From Euprymna scolopes (Eukaryota > Mollusca > Cephalopoda > Sepiida > Sepiolidae): a stretch of 47,364 bases of DNA. Shown in pieces: positions 11,440 through 22,254 of the stretch (positions within the stretch are counted from its first letter, which is position 1; every line of letters begins with the position of its first letter). The position numbers were made by a program, and so were the translations under genes. The DNA is taken from contig CM044500.1 of NCBI GenBank assembly GCA_024364805.1, forward strand, positions 94,400,574 through 94,447,937, written 5' to 3'. The notes below the pieces were generated by a model that saw only the letters and a list, made by a program, of their open reading frames with translations, was not told the origin of the DNA and made no database searches.

Positions 11440-11883
11440 TCTATAATATAAATATCACATGTCTGTTTAAATGTATATGTGTGTATGTATGTTTGCATCT
11501 CTGCCTAAAACTTTCGACAGAGGCAACGGATTTTCACGAGATTGGTATCGTTTTGAAGCTCGACCCTTCGAACGACAAATATCGAAAAATTGGCCCAAAA
11601 CATTAATTCCTTCACCCTTAACTGGGCACTTTTATACAGGGAGGGGTCGCTTTTTTCGTCGATATTTTCGAAAGTCATCCCCTCTTTTTGAATGTTTAGC
11701 CTAAATTTAAACCTACGTCACTTCCGGTTTGGCGATGGGCGAAAAAGCAAACACATAACTTTTTTTCACGTTCTTTTCCTCCTTCGCGGTACGGATTCGA
11801 GCTTGTCTGCCTACTACCACCTTTTGTTTTTTTGCTTAACACAAACCTCCAAACACTCAGGCAGTGTCGGGCACTCAGGTTAG
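11440..11883 (+). mobile_element. Non-autonomous Helitron-like element, family A, copy 1
   Basis: The element starts A|TCTATAATATAAAT and ends ...CGGGCACTCAGGTTAG|T (consensus CTAG), 444 bp, with no target-site duplication and A/T flanks as expected of Helitrons. It is colinear over its length with 38811-39246, and its second half matches the copy entering at 47061. Shared internal blocks include CTGCCTAAAAC, CGACAAATATCGAAAAATTG, GATATTTTCGAAAGTCATCC and a GATTCGAGC motif near the 3' end. It has no Rep/helicase coding capacity. The open frames inside are not conserved between copies and so are not genes. Confidence 0.75.
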
Positions 11884-13118
11884 TTACATATAAATGAATG
11901 TTTTATAACGATTAGTTATGTTATTGTCTTTCTTCTGTTGGGAACCATGAAGTTTCTGTGTCTTCTGTGTCCAAAATTAAAATGTTTAAACTCGTTTCTG
12001 CGCATATTTAATACTTTTAAACAAATGATAACAAATATTAAACCACGGAAAACACACAGTCTTTTCACACAAGCACATACTTGAGGTGTTTCGCTAGTGA
12101 GCGATAAAAAAATCGATTATTAAAAGTATTTTTTTTTTTACATATGTGTATTTTGCTCTGTATCCTTTTACCGTTTTTCTTTCATGTGTGCCGCTTCTTG
12201 TATCGTTGATTGTTGATCGGTCGTTTCACATGATAATAAAACTCATGCATGGAACAATAAAGGCTTGTTGTGGTTTCAAAGTTCTTATTGGGAAGAAAAG
12301 TTTGTTCACGAGGGGAGAGACCAAAAGTTTATTTCGTCTAAAAGGAAGGCTAAAAGGGACGTTTAGCGCGTAGTTGCATTTTTTTCATGAGAATTACAAG
12401 GCGATTAGGCTGTAGAAAGCAGTTTTTTCTGTTGTTTTATTGTTTTTTTATAAGCCACGGTATTGTCACAAATTAGAAAATTTGGCAGGGGAAATACTAT
12501 TTTAGAGTAATGATTACCCTGTTAAAACAATACTAGTGGTTCCAGTGAGTTGGAAGATGCCACGTAGGCCCAAGCAACGGCAATAAGTCTTGTCCAACAA
12601 AAGTCTGGCGTGCGAGGTCGCGATAATTCCTCAGGGTACGGAGCGACTGGGCAGTCGGTACCAAGCCTAATCACGGGGAGATAGAAGAAAGGGAAAGATG
12701 CAGATTACGTAAGGGACAAGATAGAGCCTTATTATTTTTTAAATTTTTTTAGAGGAATGTGTGAGGGATATCTGGGTTGGAATCTTGGGACTTGCTGGGA
12801 ATGCGGAAAAATCACAAAGGGAAAGCTACTTAGTTAGAAATCGATGAGCAAGTAAGCTTTGGCGCATTAGTTAGGGAGTGATGATTCCGTATCTTGTCGG
12901 GTTCCAGGAACTCAAACAGGCTCCGAGTGAATCAGTGTGAAGGCGTATCTTGGCTTAGACCAACCAAGGGAGTTAGTAGAAGAGCTTTGTGAAGTCCCGA
13001 AGTAGTAGATAGAATAAAACAAAGCTCCAGTAATAGGATCACTCAGAGAAAGACGTCAGGGCATTACAGTAAAGGAAATAAACTGGGACTTAGGCCTATG
13101 CTGAAAGTCGAGAACGCG
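11884..13118. other. Unclassified spacer, partly G+C-richer
   Basis: From about 12540 to 13080 the composition becomes less A+T-rich (for example ACTGGGCAGTCGGTACC near 12650). No frame shows recognisable protein similarity and no repeat partner was found in the window. It may be an old mobile-element remnant, but I cannot assign it. Confidence 0.4.
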
Positions 13119-13190
13119 AGTGGGATGGTTGGGTCGGTAGAGCATCAGACTTTTAATCTGAGGGTCTGGGGTTCGAGTTCCCATGCGATA
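13119..13190 (+). pseudogene. tRNA-Lys(TTT)-like relic
   Basis: GGTCGGTAGAGC (D loop and 3' D stem) is followed by TCAGACTTTTAATCTGA, an anticodon arm with a perfect 5-bp stem and anticodon TTT (13152-13154). A T arm, TGGGGTTCGAGTTCCCA, pairs fully (one G-T). This is unmistakably tRNA-Lys-derived. The 5' D stem is changed (GTTG rather than GCTC) and the acceptor strands AGTGGGA/TGCGATA pair poorly, so it is probably a pseudogene or SINE head. The downstream 200 bp have no partner in this window. Confidence 0.8.
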
Positions 13191-14547
13191 AAGCTACCAC
13201 CAACATGGAGCATCCGACGTTCTGGTCGTAATTGCGATATGCTGGCCCCATTTCGAAAAAGTGATCGAAAATGGAGTCTCCATTTGTTTGGCCAAGTGGT
13301 CCAAATAAAGAGCAGAGTCAGTGGAAAATATCCAACAATGCGACCGCCTAGACAAGATGTATATCTGCAAAGCTGTATCTTTGTCTAACTTGGAAGCAAG
13401 TTAATGTCGAGGAGAGACTTTCGAGAAGCAGCAGAAGGGTTGATAGTGTAGTAGAAGAGTACTGGTGCCTGATCTTTTTTGGAAAAGGGGTGAGTCCGGA
13501 AAGTGAAAAAATAAAGATGTACTTCGGACATAATTATTTTTTTTTTAGTTAGTTAGTTATTAAAAATGTATGGCTTGCCATACATTTTGATAAAAAAGTG
13601 GTGGAGGAATGTTAACGAGCATCTCTCCCCCCCTCTCTGGCTTTCTTACTCTTTCTGTTTTCTCTCTCTGTGTCTCTATAAGAGAATAGAGAAAGAGAGA
13701 GAGAGGTGAGTAAACGTGGAGGTAGACACGTTTACCAGAACCAAAGGTCAGCTGACCAAATTACGTATGTGTGACATGGTTGGCTAGATCTGTGAGATTT
13801 GATTTGAGCTTTGAAGCAGACGGACGTTTTCCGTGGTACCCCCCTCTTAACTGGGGAGGGGGGAGACAACGCTGACGTGTGTGAAGAAGAACCACACAAG
13901 AAGATTTCACTTTATACCTGCTGCAGGACCTCTGGGGAAAGTGAAATAAAATCTATAAAAAACATTCATCGTCTTGGAGTGATAAATCTTCGTCAAACAG
14001 GTATCAAGTCTCCCTCCAGGATGAGAAATTTCCAGATGATCCGTTTTGAAGAAGCAGAGGTAGGTTCAGAAATTACATGTCACACACACTATTCCCTTTA
14101 TGATAATCAAACACACAACCATTTATATTAGAGACAATCATACGCACACGGAATCTTTGATGTTATATAGTGTATACACCCAAACGTAAAAAGTGCCCCT
14201 AAATGAAGAACTCTATATAACATATTCAAATGTAACGAAAGCTCAATTTGGTACCCCTCAAGGATAACCTCGATGATAACGAATATATAGCAATACGCAT
14301 AGTCATAAACGTACACATTCGGACAGTAACGCACAGGCACAATTCATTACTCTTTCACATTGTCGCCTGCTCATCAAAAAGAAACGTGTGGGAAGGCTGA
14401 AAAGGAAGAGCCCTAACCAGACCTCCACTAGAAAAGTGAGAAGAGTGGGGCGTTTTTTTACCACCCAAAACTCAGGGCATACCAATGGCTATTGCCAGCG
14501 AGAAATCAAATAAAAAAAAAGTCTTGTAATTTAGATAATATTTGAAA
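13191..14547. other. Unclassified spacer with CT/GA tract and one perfect hairpin
   Basis: No gene is recognised. It holds a CT-rich then GA-rich simple-sequence stretch (13620-13710) and the hairpin at 13563-13588. Confidence 0.4.
13563..13588. repeat. Perfect 12-bp inverted repeat (hairpin)
   Basis: AAAATGTATGGC, a 2-nt TT spacer, then its exact reverse complement GCCATACATTTT. It may be the centre of a palindromic element, but the flanks do not extend the pairing. Confidence 0.9.
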
Positions 14548-15477
14548 CTAGCTGGCTTCACCCGTTCGTTATCATTTCCTAATTTAACTTCTATATACTA
14601 CTTAACATCATTGAAACGAAACTAATCAGAAAAAATAATTAAATAAAAAAATAACTAAATTAATTAAGTAAAATAAAATTCACAATAGCGTGTCATAAAT
14701 ATCATAATTAAACAAAAAATAATGTTTTTTTTTCTTTCCGCATAAATTTAGTCAAGCAAACGAGACGTCATTCTTATTTTAATCTGCTTCCAACCATGTA
14801 AATATTATAAATATCTTTCAATAAACAAATTTTCTAATGGAGATAATATGTATGCTTTTTAAAATGTATTGTTTACGATCGGCGAAATTCGAACATATTT
14901 TGGGAGCAACTTTAAAGCTGTATTTAAACACCTTTTCAACATTTAAAAAGATAAATAAAAAATGTGAATCCATTTTCTAAATAAAATGCTTTCTTGTCCG
15001 AACATAAATAAATTTAAATTCCATTTTTGTTTAAATTTCAACGAAGGGAAAATTTTTGTATTGTTGATTGACATTTGATCTCGCATTTTACAGCGTTTCT
15101 CCTTTGCTTAACTTTTTTTTTTTTTAATTTTTTGTTCTGTTCACCTTCTTATTCATCGTCTCTCCTCCATCTCATTTTCTTGATATCGTGAAATACATCA
15201 AACACACGAACGCTTTGTTAGATATTGGTCGGGCAATGCCGAAAGACGTGCTGGTCGACGATTATTATTATGATCGTCATTAATATTTACAAATAAAATT
15301 ATGTTTTGTTTAGTCAGAACGGGGGTGATTTAGAAAAAAAAAATGGAATCTTATACATTGATTTCTTATAAAAAATTGCCATCAAGTAAACATGTATAAT
15401 CGATAATCAATAAAAATGGGTAGAAAGAACGTAAACACATAAATACTTTTTTTCAATTAAGGTGTGCTGAAAATAGA
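14548..15477 (-). mobile_element. Possible Helitron-like 3' end plus A+T-rich sequence (weak)
   Basis: A|CTAGCTGGCTTCACCCG at 14548 resembles, in reverse complement, the ...CTAG|T 3' ends of the other Helitron-like elements in the window. No matching TC...TATAAA 5' end was found, so the extent is unknown. The rest of the interval is A+T-rich with no recognised content. Confidence 0.2.
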
Positions 15478-15999
15478 TTTCATGATCTCTTTTTTTAACA
15501 TAGTCATCACCACTTATCAAGGCTCAGAGGCCACTCAAGCATAAGGATTAAAAAGTGTACAGTAGTAAAATTGGACAATATAGTAATCGTTAGTTATGGA
15601 AATTCGGTAAATTTGTTATCTTAAGTGGAATGGCTCATCAAAAACTTGTTTACGTTGGACTTGAAAACAACCATATTGTAGTCAGCTGGAAAGCTGGAAA
15701 ACAGAAGACAGTTCCACAGGCGTGCAGTTCTAAGAAAGAAGCTTTGCCCATGGAATCTATGTTTAGTTTTAAGCACAGATAAAGAGTGGGGGGAATTATT
15801 GATATTTTTTCAGCTAGACGAGTGTTTCTTGTGAAAGTTTGGCTGGCGAGGGGGGCATAGATTGGAGCTCAGTCGAGCACTTGCCATGAAAATAACGATA
15901 AAGCAGAGAAAACTCGCAACATCTTTTCTATGAGAAAGAGGTTCCAGGGAAGAGAAAAGGACATCCCCTACGAGGCTACGAAGTCTATTTTGAACTCTA
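15478..15999 (-). mobile_element. LINE family A, 3'-terminal fragment
   Basis: The stretch is colinear with 23045-23540 of the better copy. It has the conserved tail (TCACCACTTATCAAGGC...CCACTCAAG), then on the minus strand a degraded C-terminus with SFLRTARLWNCLP (about 15720-15760) and RNTRLAE (about 15815-15835). It stops abruptly at about 15999, where an opposed LINE fragment begins. Confidence 0.85.
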
Positions 16000-16000
16000 A

Positions 16001-16110
16001 TCCCCCTCCACTTTATCTGTGCCTAAACCTAAACGTAGATTCCGTGAACAAAGCTTTTTTTCTTAGAACTACACGCCTGTGGAACTGTTTGCCGTTTTCC
16101 TGTTTTAAGG
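16001..16110 (+). mobile_element. LINE family A, C-terminal fragment in opposed orientation
   Basis: Translation gives LYLCLNLNVDSVNKAFFLRT and RLWNCLPFSCF, the same C-terminal region that the adjacent minus-strand fragment also contains. The two pieces therefore overlap in content and face opposite ways, joined within a few bases. Confidence 0.8.
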
Positions 16111-16329
16111 ACATATAAACTATATCTGATAGATGTTAAATTCAATTTTTTTATGGCAATTGACGCAGACAATGAATAACAAGAATGAAATAAGATTATC
16201 GAAAAGATAGGAGATAAAAACAGTCATCAGAAAGAGATCTGCATAAACGTAAAGTTCTTGGAAAAGAAGCTACTGGAATAAAAAGCTGTATAACAATGGG
16301 GTATTAAAACAGGAAATTGATGAAGACCA

Positions 16330-16575
16330 CTAGATCAACGAGTTAAACGAGCTGGAACAAAAGAAATTCCGAAGAATACACGCTAAAATAGTATTTATAG
16401 TAAAGACTGAGACTAGCAACATAAGGTCTGCGAGAGAGATGCCGCGAAAAAGATGAAATAAAAACAAAAAAGTCGGGTTCAATTAAATTACATATACGTT
16501 TATCAAGAACTTCAAATGAAACAGAGATTACCCAACAGGTAATGAAAGCTGTATTCAAGTAGATTTGATAAAAAT
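16330..16575 (-). mobile_element. LINE C-terminal region fragment
   Basis: The minus-strand frame includes LDKRICNLIEPD, SFSRHLSRRPYVASLSLYYK and YYFSVYSSE. These correspond to the RVQNRL...SSLQPLSHRRDVASLSLMYR part of the LINE at 23-24.6 kb and to the 47-kb fragment. It appears to be a separate, more diverged subfamily. Confidence 0.7.
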
Positions 16576-16732
16576 GTTGAATTGTACATTTCCAGAAGAT
16601 AAGCAACTTACATAGTAAAAGACATCTGAATCAGGACGGAGGTTGTAGCGGCGAACGCTGTGAATATTACAGCAACCAATATGGGGTTAACAGGTCGAAA
16701 CATTTAAATATATGTAAAAGAATTTTATAATT

Positions 16733-17206
16733 CTAGTGGGGGTGGAGGGAGTTCGCACGGCTTTTCCTGTGTGTAAAATACGCTTAAATATGATATTTTA
16801 ATTTGTCCAGATTTCGTATATATTATTATAGCGTCGTGATTTCAAAATAAAAGTTTTTAGGTGCCATCAGCTAGAATCGAAACCGAAACTGTAGTATTCA
16901 AAGCTGGTGCCGTTACCACTGTACCAACGTGACACACATATAAAGTAATCAAAAATTAGAAATAAACTAAGATGAATGTAAAAAATGTTTAATAATATTT
17001 TCAATTTGGCCTATTTTTTGACACTTTAAAAACAATTTTATCCGGCTAAATATCCAGAAAAGAACGGTCCGTACAAAATGCAATCATTTGAGGCCCCTGG
17101 CGCCGCTCAGCGACTTTTAGTTTCGGAGGAGATAGAGTTTGAAAATATGAAGACAGACAGTTCGACAGACAAACAGACCGACAGACATAGCAGTTTATAT
17201 ATTAGA
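16733..17206 (-). mobile_element. Non-autonomous Helitron-like element, family B, copy 1
   Basis: On the minus strand it starts A|TCTAATATATAAACTG and ends ...CACCCCCACTAG, 474 bp, colinear with 24599-25036. Shared landmarks include CTTTTAGTTTCGGAGGAGAT, GAACGGTCCGTA, CAATCATTTGAGGC and a conserved tRNA-like segment at about 16865-16932. The 5' end carries GACAGACAG-type simple repeats. It encodes no transposase. The CTAG end is followed by A rather than the usual T in this copy. Confidence 0.65.
16865..16932 (-). promoter_or_regulatory. tRNA-like segment with Pol III A/B-box motifs inside Helitron-like family B
   Basis: The minus strand reads TTGGTACAGTGGTAAC (A-box fit TRGYNNANNNG: TGGTACAGTGG), then about 35 nt later GGTTTCGATTCTAGC (B-box-like, with one inserted base). 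The same order and spacing occur in copy 2 (24735-24790). I cannot fold a good anticodon arm, so the tRNA species is undetermined. Confidence 0.45.
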
Positions 17207-17951
17207 TGATCTATTTGCTACTTCAACTTTGATGTTGGTGTTATCTTGTGACTGTGTACATTTTTTATTAATGTATTAGATGGTAGGAGGAAGGACAAAT
17301 AACTTAAACAAAGGCCGAATGGTAGGAGAAGTTGTAGGAAGAGGCGAGTAACATAAACTAAACTAAGCGAATATAAGAGGGTAATAAAGAGAAGGGCTCT
17401 CTGCGTTTGATATGAAACACTTTTTGAAACTTACTATGTCTTGATAAATAATATTCAAAGTTGCGCATAGAATTTCCTGTGTTGCTCTATATTCCCAGAC
17501 ACAGATCAGCTAATAGGATATATTTCTCTCATTTCTATGATTAGTAAAGTAACTTAATCCGAATATTGATAATCGATGATGTTTGGGGTATGGGGTTATG
17601 AGTCCAGCGGAAAAAGCTTTATATCACCATACTAACGATTCATAGTGCATATGAAACATGAATGCTTGTGGATATAATAATAATAATTATATAAAAAATA
17701 ATAATTATATAGGCTAGCATATCTTTACTAGTATATATAGTGCACTAACACACAAACAGGGCGGTAAGACCTGGGAGGGTGATGCCATGACATGAGAACA
17801 GATACGAAACTAATACCGTCCAAAAAAAAAATACAAAGTAATTTCTGTAGAAACGGTAACATGACAACATAACAGATACTCTCCCCTTCGAATTATGCAT
17901 TGATAAATTAATCTGAAGTAGTATGGTAGACCGAATTGAACATTAAAAGAG
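17207..17951. other. Unclassified A+T-rich spacer
   Basis: No gene or repeat partner was recognised. A TAATAATAAT run lies near 17675. Confidence 0.4.
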
Positions 17952-18901
17952 AGTGCACTGGTAGGTGTGTCAGAAATTTCGTGAAAATAGTGAATAANNN
18001 NNNNNNNNNNNNNNNNNNNNNNNNNNNNNNNNNNNNNNNNNNNNNNNNNNNNNNNNNNNNNNNNNNNNNNNNNNNNNNNNNNNNNNNNNNNNNNNNNNNN
18101 NNNNNNNNNNNNNNNNNNNNNNNNNNNNNNNNNNNNNNNNNNNNNNNNNNNNNNNNNNNNNNNNNNNNNNNNNNNNNNNNNNNNNNNNNNNNNNNNNNNN
18201 NNNNNNNNNNNNNNNNNNNNNNNNNNNNNNNNNNNNNNNNNNNNNNNNNNNNNNNNNNNNNNNNNNNNNNNNNNNNNNNNNNNNNNNNNNNNNNNNNNNN
18301 NNNNNNNNNNNNNNNNNNNNNNNNNNNNNNNNNNNNNNNNNNNNNNNNNNNNNNNNNNNNNNNNNNNNNNNNNNNNNNNNNNNNNNNNNNNNNNNNNNNN
18401 NNNNNNNNNNNNNNNNNNNNNNNNNNNNNNNNNNNNNNNNNNNNNNNNNNNNNNNNNNNNNNNNNNNNNNNNNNNNNNNNNNNNNNNNNNNNNNNNNNNN
18501 NNNNNNNNNNNNNNNNNNNNNNNNNNNNNNNNNNNNNNNNNNNNNNNNNNNNNNNNNNNNNNNNNNNNNNNNNNNNNNNNNNNNNNNNNNNNNNNNNNNN
18601 NNNNNNNNNNNNNNNNNNNNNNNNNNNNNNNNNNNNNNNNNNNNNNNNNNNNNNNNNNNNNNNNNNNNNNNNNNNNNNNNNNNNNNNNNNNNNNNNNNNN
18701 NNNNNNNNNNNNNNNNNNNNNNNNNNNNNNNNNNNNNNNNNNNNNNNNNNNNNNNNNNNNNNNNNNNNNNNNNNNNNNNNNNNNNNNNNNNNNNNNNNNN
18801 NNNNNNNNNNNNNNNNNNNNNNNNNNNNNNNNNNNNNNNNNNNNNNNNNNNNNNNNNNNNNNNNAAAATTCCTACAAAAATTCTGATACACCTAGTGCAC
18901 T
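17952..18901. mobile_element. Probable terminal-inverted-repeat element hidden by an assembly gap
   Basis: The left flank of the gap starts AGTGCACTGGTAGGTGTGTC (17952). The right flank, reverse-complemented, starts AGTGCACTAGGTGTATCAGA (ending 18901). The two stretches of about 37 nt align with a 3-nt gap and a few substitutions, so the N run sits inside an inverted-repeat structure. The interior is unknown, and so is the family. Confidence 0.5.
17998..18864. other. Assembly gap (867 N)
   Basis: Run of N. Any open frame drawn across it is meaningless. Confidence 1.
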
Positions 18902-20104
18902 GGTATATAATTACGATATCAGACTCTCACAACACTTATTTTATCTCCGTCTTTACCTCTATATTTATCTAAATCTATTTCAAGCTGTCTATGTCGCCTA
19001 GTGTATATTTCTTAGAACACGCCACGACAAAAATAATCAGGATTTATATCATAGTTTCAAGTAATAAATTTCTAAATAAGAAAGCCATTCATAACATGGG
19101 GAATGGGAGAACACCGCGTTTTGAATTAATTCTCTAGCAGTTTTCACTTCGGCATCTTTCGACTGATTACGTAACCTGCCGGAAAATGCCGACGCAAATT
19201 TGCCGGGGATTGAGTCTTAAACTGGATAAGTACATTACACAATTTTAAACCTAGTACTTATCGTAAAAGCAATTTGCAGGCAAAAACTAAAATTAAATCC
19301 ATTTTAAGGTCGTCAACATTCAAATGTCAATTGTAAATAAAAAAGAGAAAGAAAAGAAAAAGCCTTTTTATATTTTCGTATTGATATGACGAAGTAATTT
19401 AAACTTGATAACGCTAAACACGTCCGTTTGGGTCACGTAATAATTGCATTAACTAATAACTGATCAAAACGGGCAAGTGATTTACTAGCAGGGGAGATAA
19501 CTTTCGTCGTGTAAACTATGTTTACGAACAAATTACGCTGACATGGAATGATAATGTAACCTCAGGATCGGGCAGGGTTCAGTTCTAAACGTTTCAATTA
19601 ATGACAGAGATTGTGTGTGATATAGTTTGCATGCGATGAAGGATGTGTGTAATGCAGGTTGTGTGTGATAGAGCTTGCTTGCGATGGAAGTTGTGTACGA
19701 GTAAAGATTTTAGAGCGTGTGAACTAACAATTTCAGATCGAGGGAGAAACGTTGCAAGATGGCACATCAGGAATGCACAAGTTTATTGCTATTTTCCGTT
19801 TTTTTGATAGTGTTAAAGGTCCCACGAAAAAAAAAAACCCTTATCAGCCTTAGGAAGATTGAAATTCCCCTCTTTTCGAATATAGAAAAAAAAAAAGGAA
19901 ACGAATTTCCCCACAATTAAATTTATATTTGTTATTATACCACCTGTAACCTGTTGGGTTATTGTTTACATCTATATCCACTGCGACCGGCATCAATACA
20001 CATTGATATATATTGAAATATAACAGATTTATGCCAACAAGAAAATTTATTTCAAAATCCAATTACAGAAAATGATTAGGAAATACTAAAAGAAATAATA
20101 TGGC
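18902..20104. other. Unclassified spacer
   Basis: No protein similarity and no window-internal repeat partner was seen. A loose GTGTGTGATA-type duplication occurs at about 19610-19680. Confidence 0.4.
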
Positions 20105-20560
20105 ATTAATTCAAAATGTTTTCTTCAAGTTTTCACTACATTACGAAATCTTTTAGGAAAATCATCTCTAGCAGCAGGGACAACAATTAAGCGTATTTTC
20201 TACCAGTATTTGTTCAATTTTATCTTAAAAGCTTTAATATTTTGACAAGGAGTAGAGCAGCCTTCGCTCTCCAGGGTTGACCACCAAGAATGATCAAGAG
20301 CATTAAAATCAGGTGATAAGGAAAGCCATTCTTCTTTGGTGATTTAGGACTAACAGTTGTCTCTACACGACTTGCTACATGAGCAGTGTGGCTTGTCACA
20401 GCATCTTGTTGGAGAGTCCAAACTTCATCATCGTACACAGAATTACACCATAGAGTTAGTGCATCTTTAAAAATGTTCTCAATGTAATGTTCTCTGTTAA
20501 TCTTGACCCCTTGAGGGAGAAAAAACAAGTGGAAATTTCCATCTTATGCCCCACCCTGTA
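20105..20560 (-). mobile_element. Mariner-type transposase relic B (3' half only)
   Basis: The minus-strand frame encodes LPQGVKINREHYIENIFKDA, then DEVWTLQQDAVTSHTAHVAS, the region around the second catalytic Asp (QQD) of Tc1/mariner transposases. A degraded tail corresponds to the EEWPPxSPDLNPLD...GKA part. The sequence CCACCCTGTA at 20551-20560 lies immediately before the coding part and resembles a transposon terminus. The N-terminal half of the transposase is absent, so the copy seems internally deleted. It is closely related to relic A at 20815-21640. Confidence 0.8.
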
Positions 20561-20711
20561 AAATCTATATATCATCCCTTCCTCTATAAGTGTTTTTACG
20601 TTTGCGTAAAAATATATATCTTTAACATGTGTTTTTTATGGTAATCAGGAAAAATAATAACTTTGTAATTAAAAATTTAGAAATTTATAAAAAATCGGAA
20701 TCGGTAATTGT

Positions 20712-20814
20712 ATTGGAAGTAGATTCCATGAACAAAGCTTCTTTCTTAGAACTGCACGTCTATGGAACTATCTTCCGTTTTCCTGTTTTCCAGCTGACTA
20801 CAATTTGGTTGTGA
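20712..20814 (+). mobile_element. LINE family A, C-terminal fragment
   Basis: GTAGATTCCATGAACAAAGC and TCTTAGAACTGCACGTCTAT match the LINE C-terminal block (DSMNKASFLRTARLWN). It ends at TTTGGTTGTG, and the next base begins sequence shared with mariner relic B (ACAAGGAGTAG). It therefore abuts mariner relic A and cuts off its 3' end. Confidence 0.75.
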
Positions 20815-21640
20815 CAAGGAGTAGACTAAGCTTAAGTCTCTAACATTAATCACAAAGAATAATCAAGAATATTAAGATTAGGTTATGAGGGAGGCCGTTC
20901 TTCTTTGCTGATCCAGGATGGACAATTGTCTATACACCACTGCTGTGTTATTAGAGCATGTGGCTTGTCGCCCCATCTTGTTGGAGAGTCTAAACTTCAT
21001 CACCATATACAGATCACACTATGGGATCAGTGAACCTTCTATGTAACGTTCTTTGTTAATCTTGACCCCTTGATAGAGAAAACAAGCGAAGATTTTCCCT
21101 TTCAGAAAGGCAGCACAGATTATCACTGATTCTGGTTTCTGAGTTCTGCAAACCTTCCCAACATTATCACTTATTACCCCACAACTTCTCGCAAGGAATC
21201 TATCATTTTGATGCTTATTGGATTGCTGAAGTAAGAATAAATTTTCACCCGTTATTGACCGTGATTTCTTTAATACGGTTCGAGACAAGAATTAACTTCT
21301 GGTGATTCTCTTTCCAATTGTGAATGTGGAGAGACATTATCTTTTCTGGAGCTTATAGGATGACATCTTTGGGTCACTTCGACATATTCTTCGCATAGTT
21401 GGTGATGTTTGTGCTTCCCTTGCCATTTGTCTTGTGGATCTTGGATTTTGCCTGACTTTTTCCCTAAACATTTTTTTTATGAGTGTAAGTGTTCTGCAGG
21501 TGTTGAGACGGACCTGTCGTTGTCTATATTTGGTTGAAAAAAATTCCAGGTAACGATCAATCGTTCTTTTTATCAACATTCTGTTTCTTTTTATGTTTTT
21601 CCCAAATTTGTATATTTCTCGCGAACACAAGCTTCTTTCG
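20815..21640 (-). mobile_element. Mariner-type transposase relic A
   Basis: On the minus strand the N-terminal helix-turn-helix region is at 21337-21630 (TIDRYLEFFSTK; RSTRQMAREAQTSPTMRRIC; PKMSSYKLQKR). Next comes NKHQNDRFLARSCGVISDNV and RTQKPESVIICAAFLKGK (about 21110-21230), then FLYQGVKINKERYIEGSL and, after frame changes, YGDEVWTLQQDGATSH (about 20960-21010). The order matches a Tc1/mariner transposase. The first catalytic Asp block (normally DEK) reads ITGEN, so that residue is lost. Terminal inverted repeats are not recognised, and the distal end is cut by the LINE fragment at 20814. Confidence 0.85.
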
Positions 21641-22254
21641 TGCTGCAGTATGATGAATTTTCACTTCAATTCAACAAACATTGTTAAAAATTAGTATCTT
21701 TTGTTTCTGAATAATAAGAAATCATATATTGAACTATCATCTTATGGCAATAATAAATGTATTTTAATATAATCATAAAATAGTTCTAAAATGGTGTAAT
21801 AGGACTTATGCCCAATGTGTATATAAAATGTTACTAAAATTTTAAAATCACAACACACATGCATCCTCATATTTATATATGAGTATACATCGAAGTTCTA
21901 TTCGGGTTTTAATACAGAAAGTGAGAAAGGAAATTTAGAATCTATTGTAGCTAAGCGATTTCTTGAGATTTTAAAACTTAAAGAAAACGCGAAATACAAG
22001 GAATCGTGTTTTATTGTTGATTAAATTTAATGCAAAAGCCTATATCATAGAGACATCAAGTAATATTTATTAATTAATATCTAAAATTTTATAAAAATAG
22101 TAGATAACTGTTAATAAATTCTACCCTCTCCTTATTCCATTTACACAAAACAAAATTAAACGTAATATAACCTACATTACTCAACCTTACGCCTAACAGA
22201 CGTTTTCAAAGTTCATAACTATGGATTAATTAGTTCAAGTTTGAATCATATGTG
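21641..22254. other. A+T-rich unclassified spacer
   Basis: Nothing was recognised beyond A+T-rich sequence. Confidence 0.4.

Noticed and set aside
13098-13388. 96-codon open frame
   Set aside because: It begins in the tRNA-Lys-like relic, and I recognise no protein similarity in it.
17908-18891. Open frames of more than 300 codons on both strands
   Set aside because: They run across the N gap, so almost every residue is undefined.
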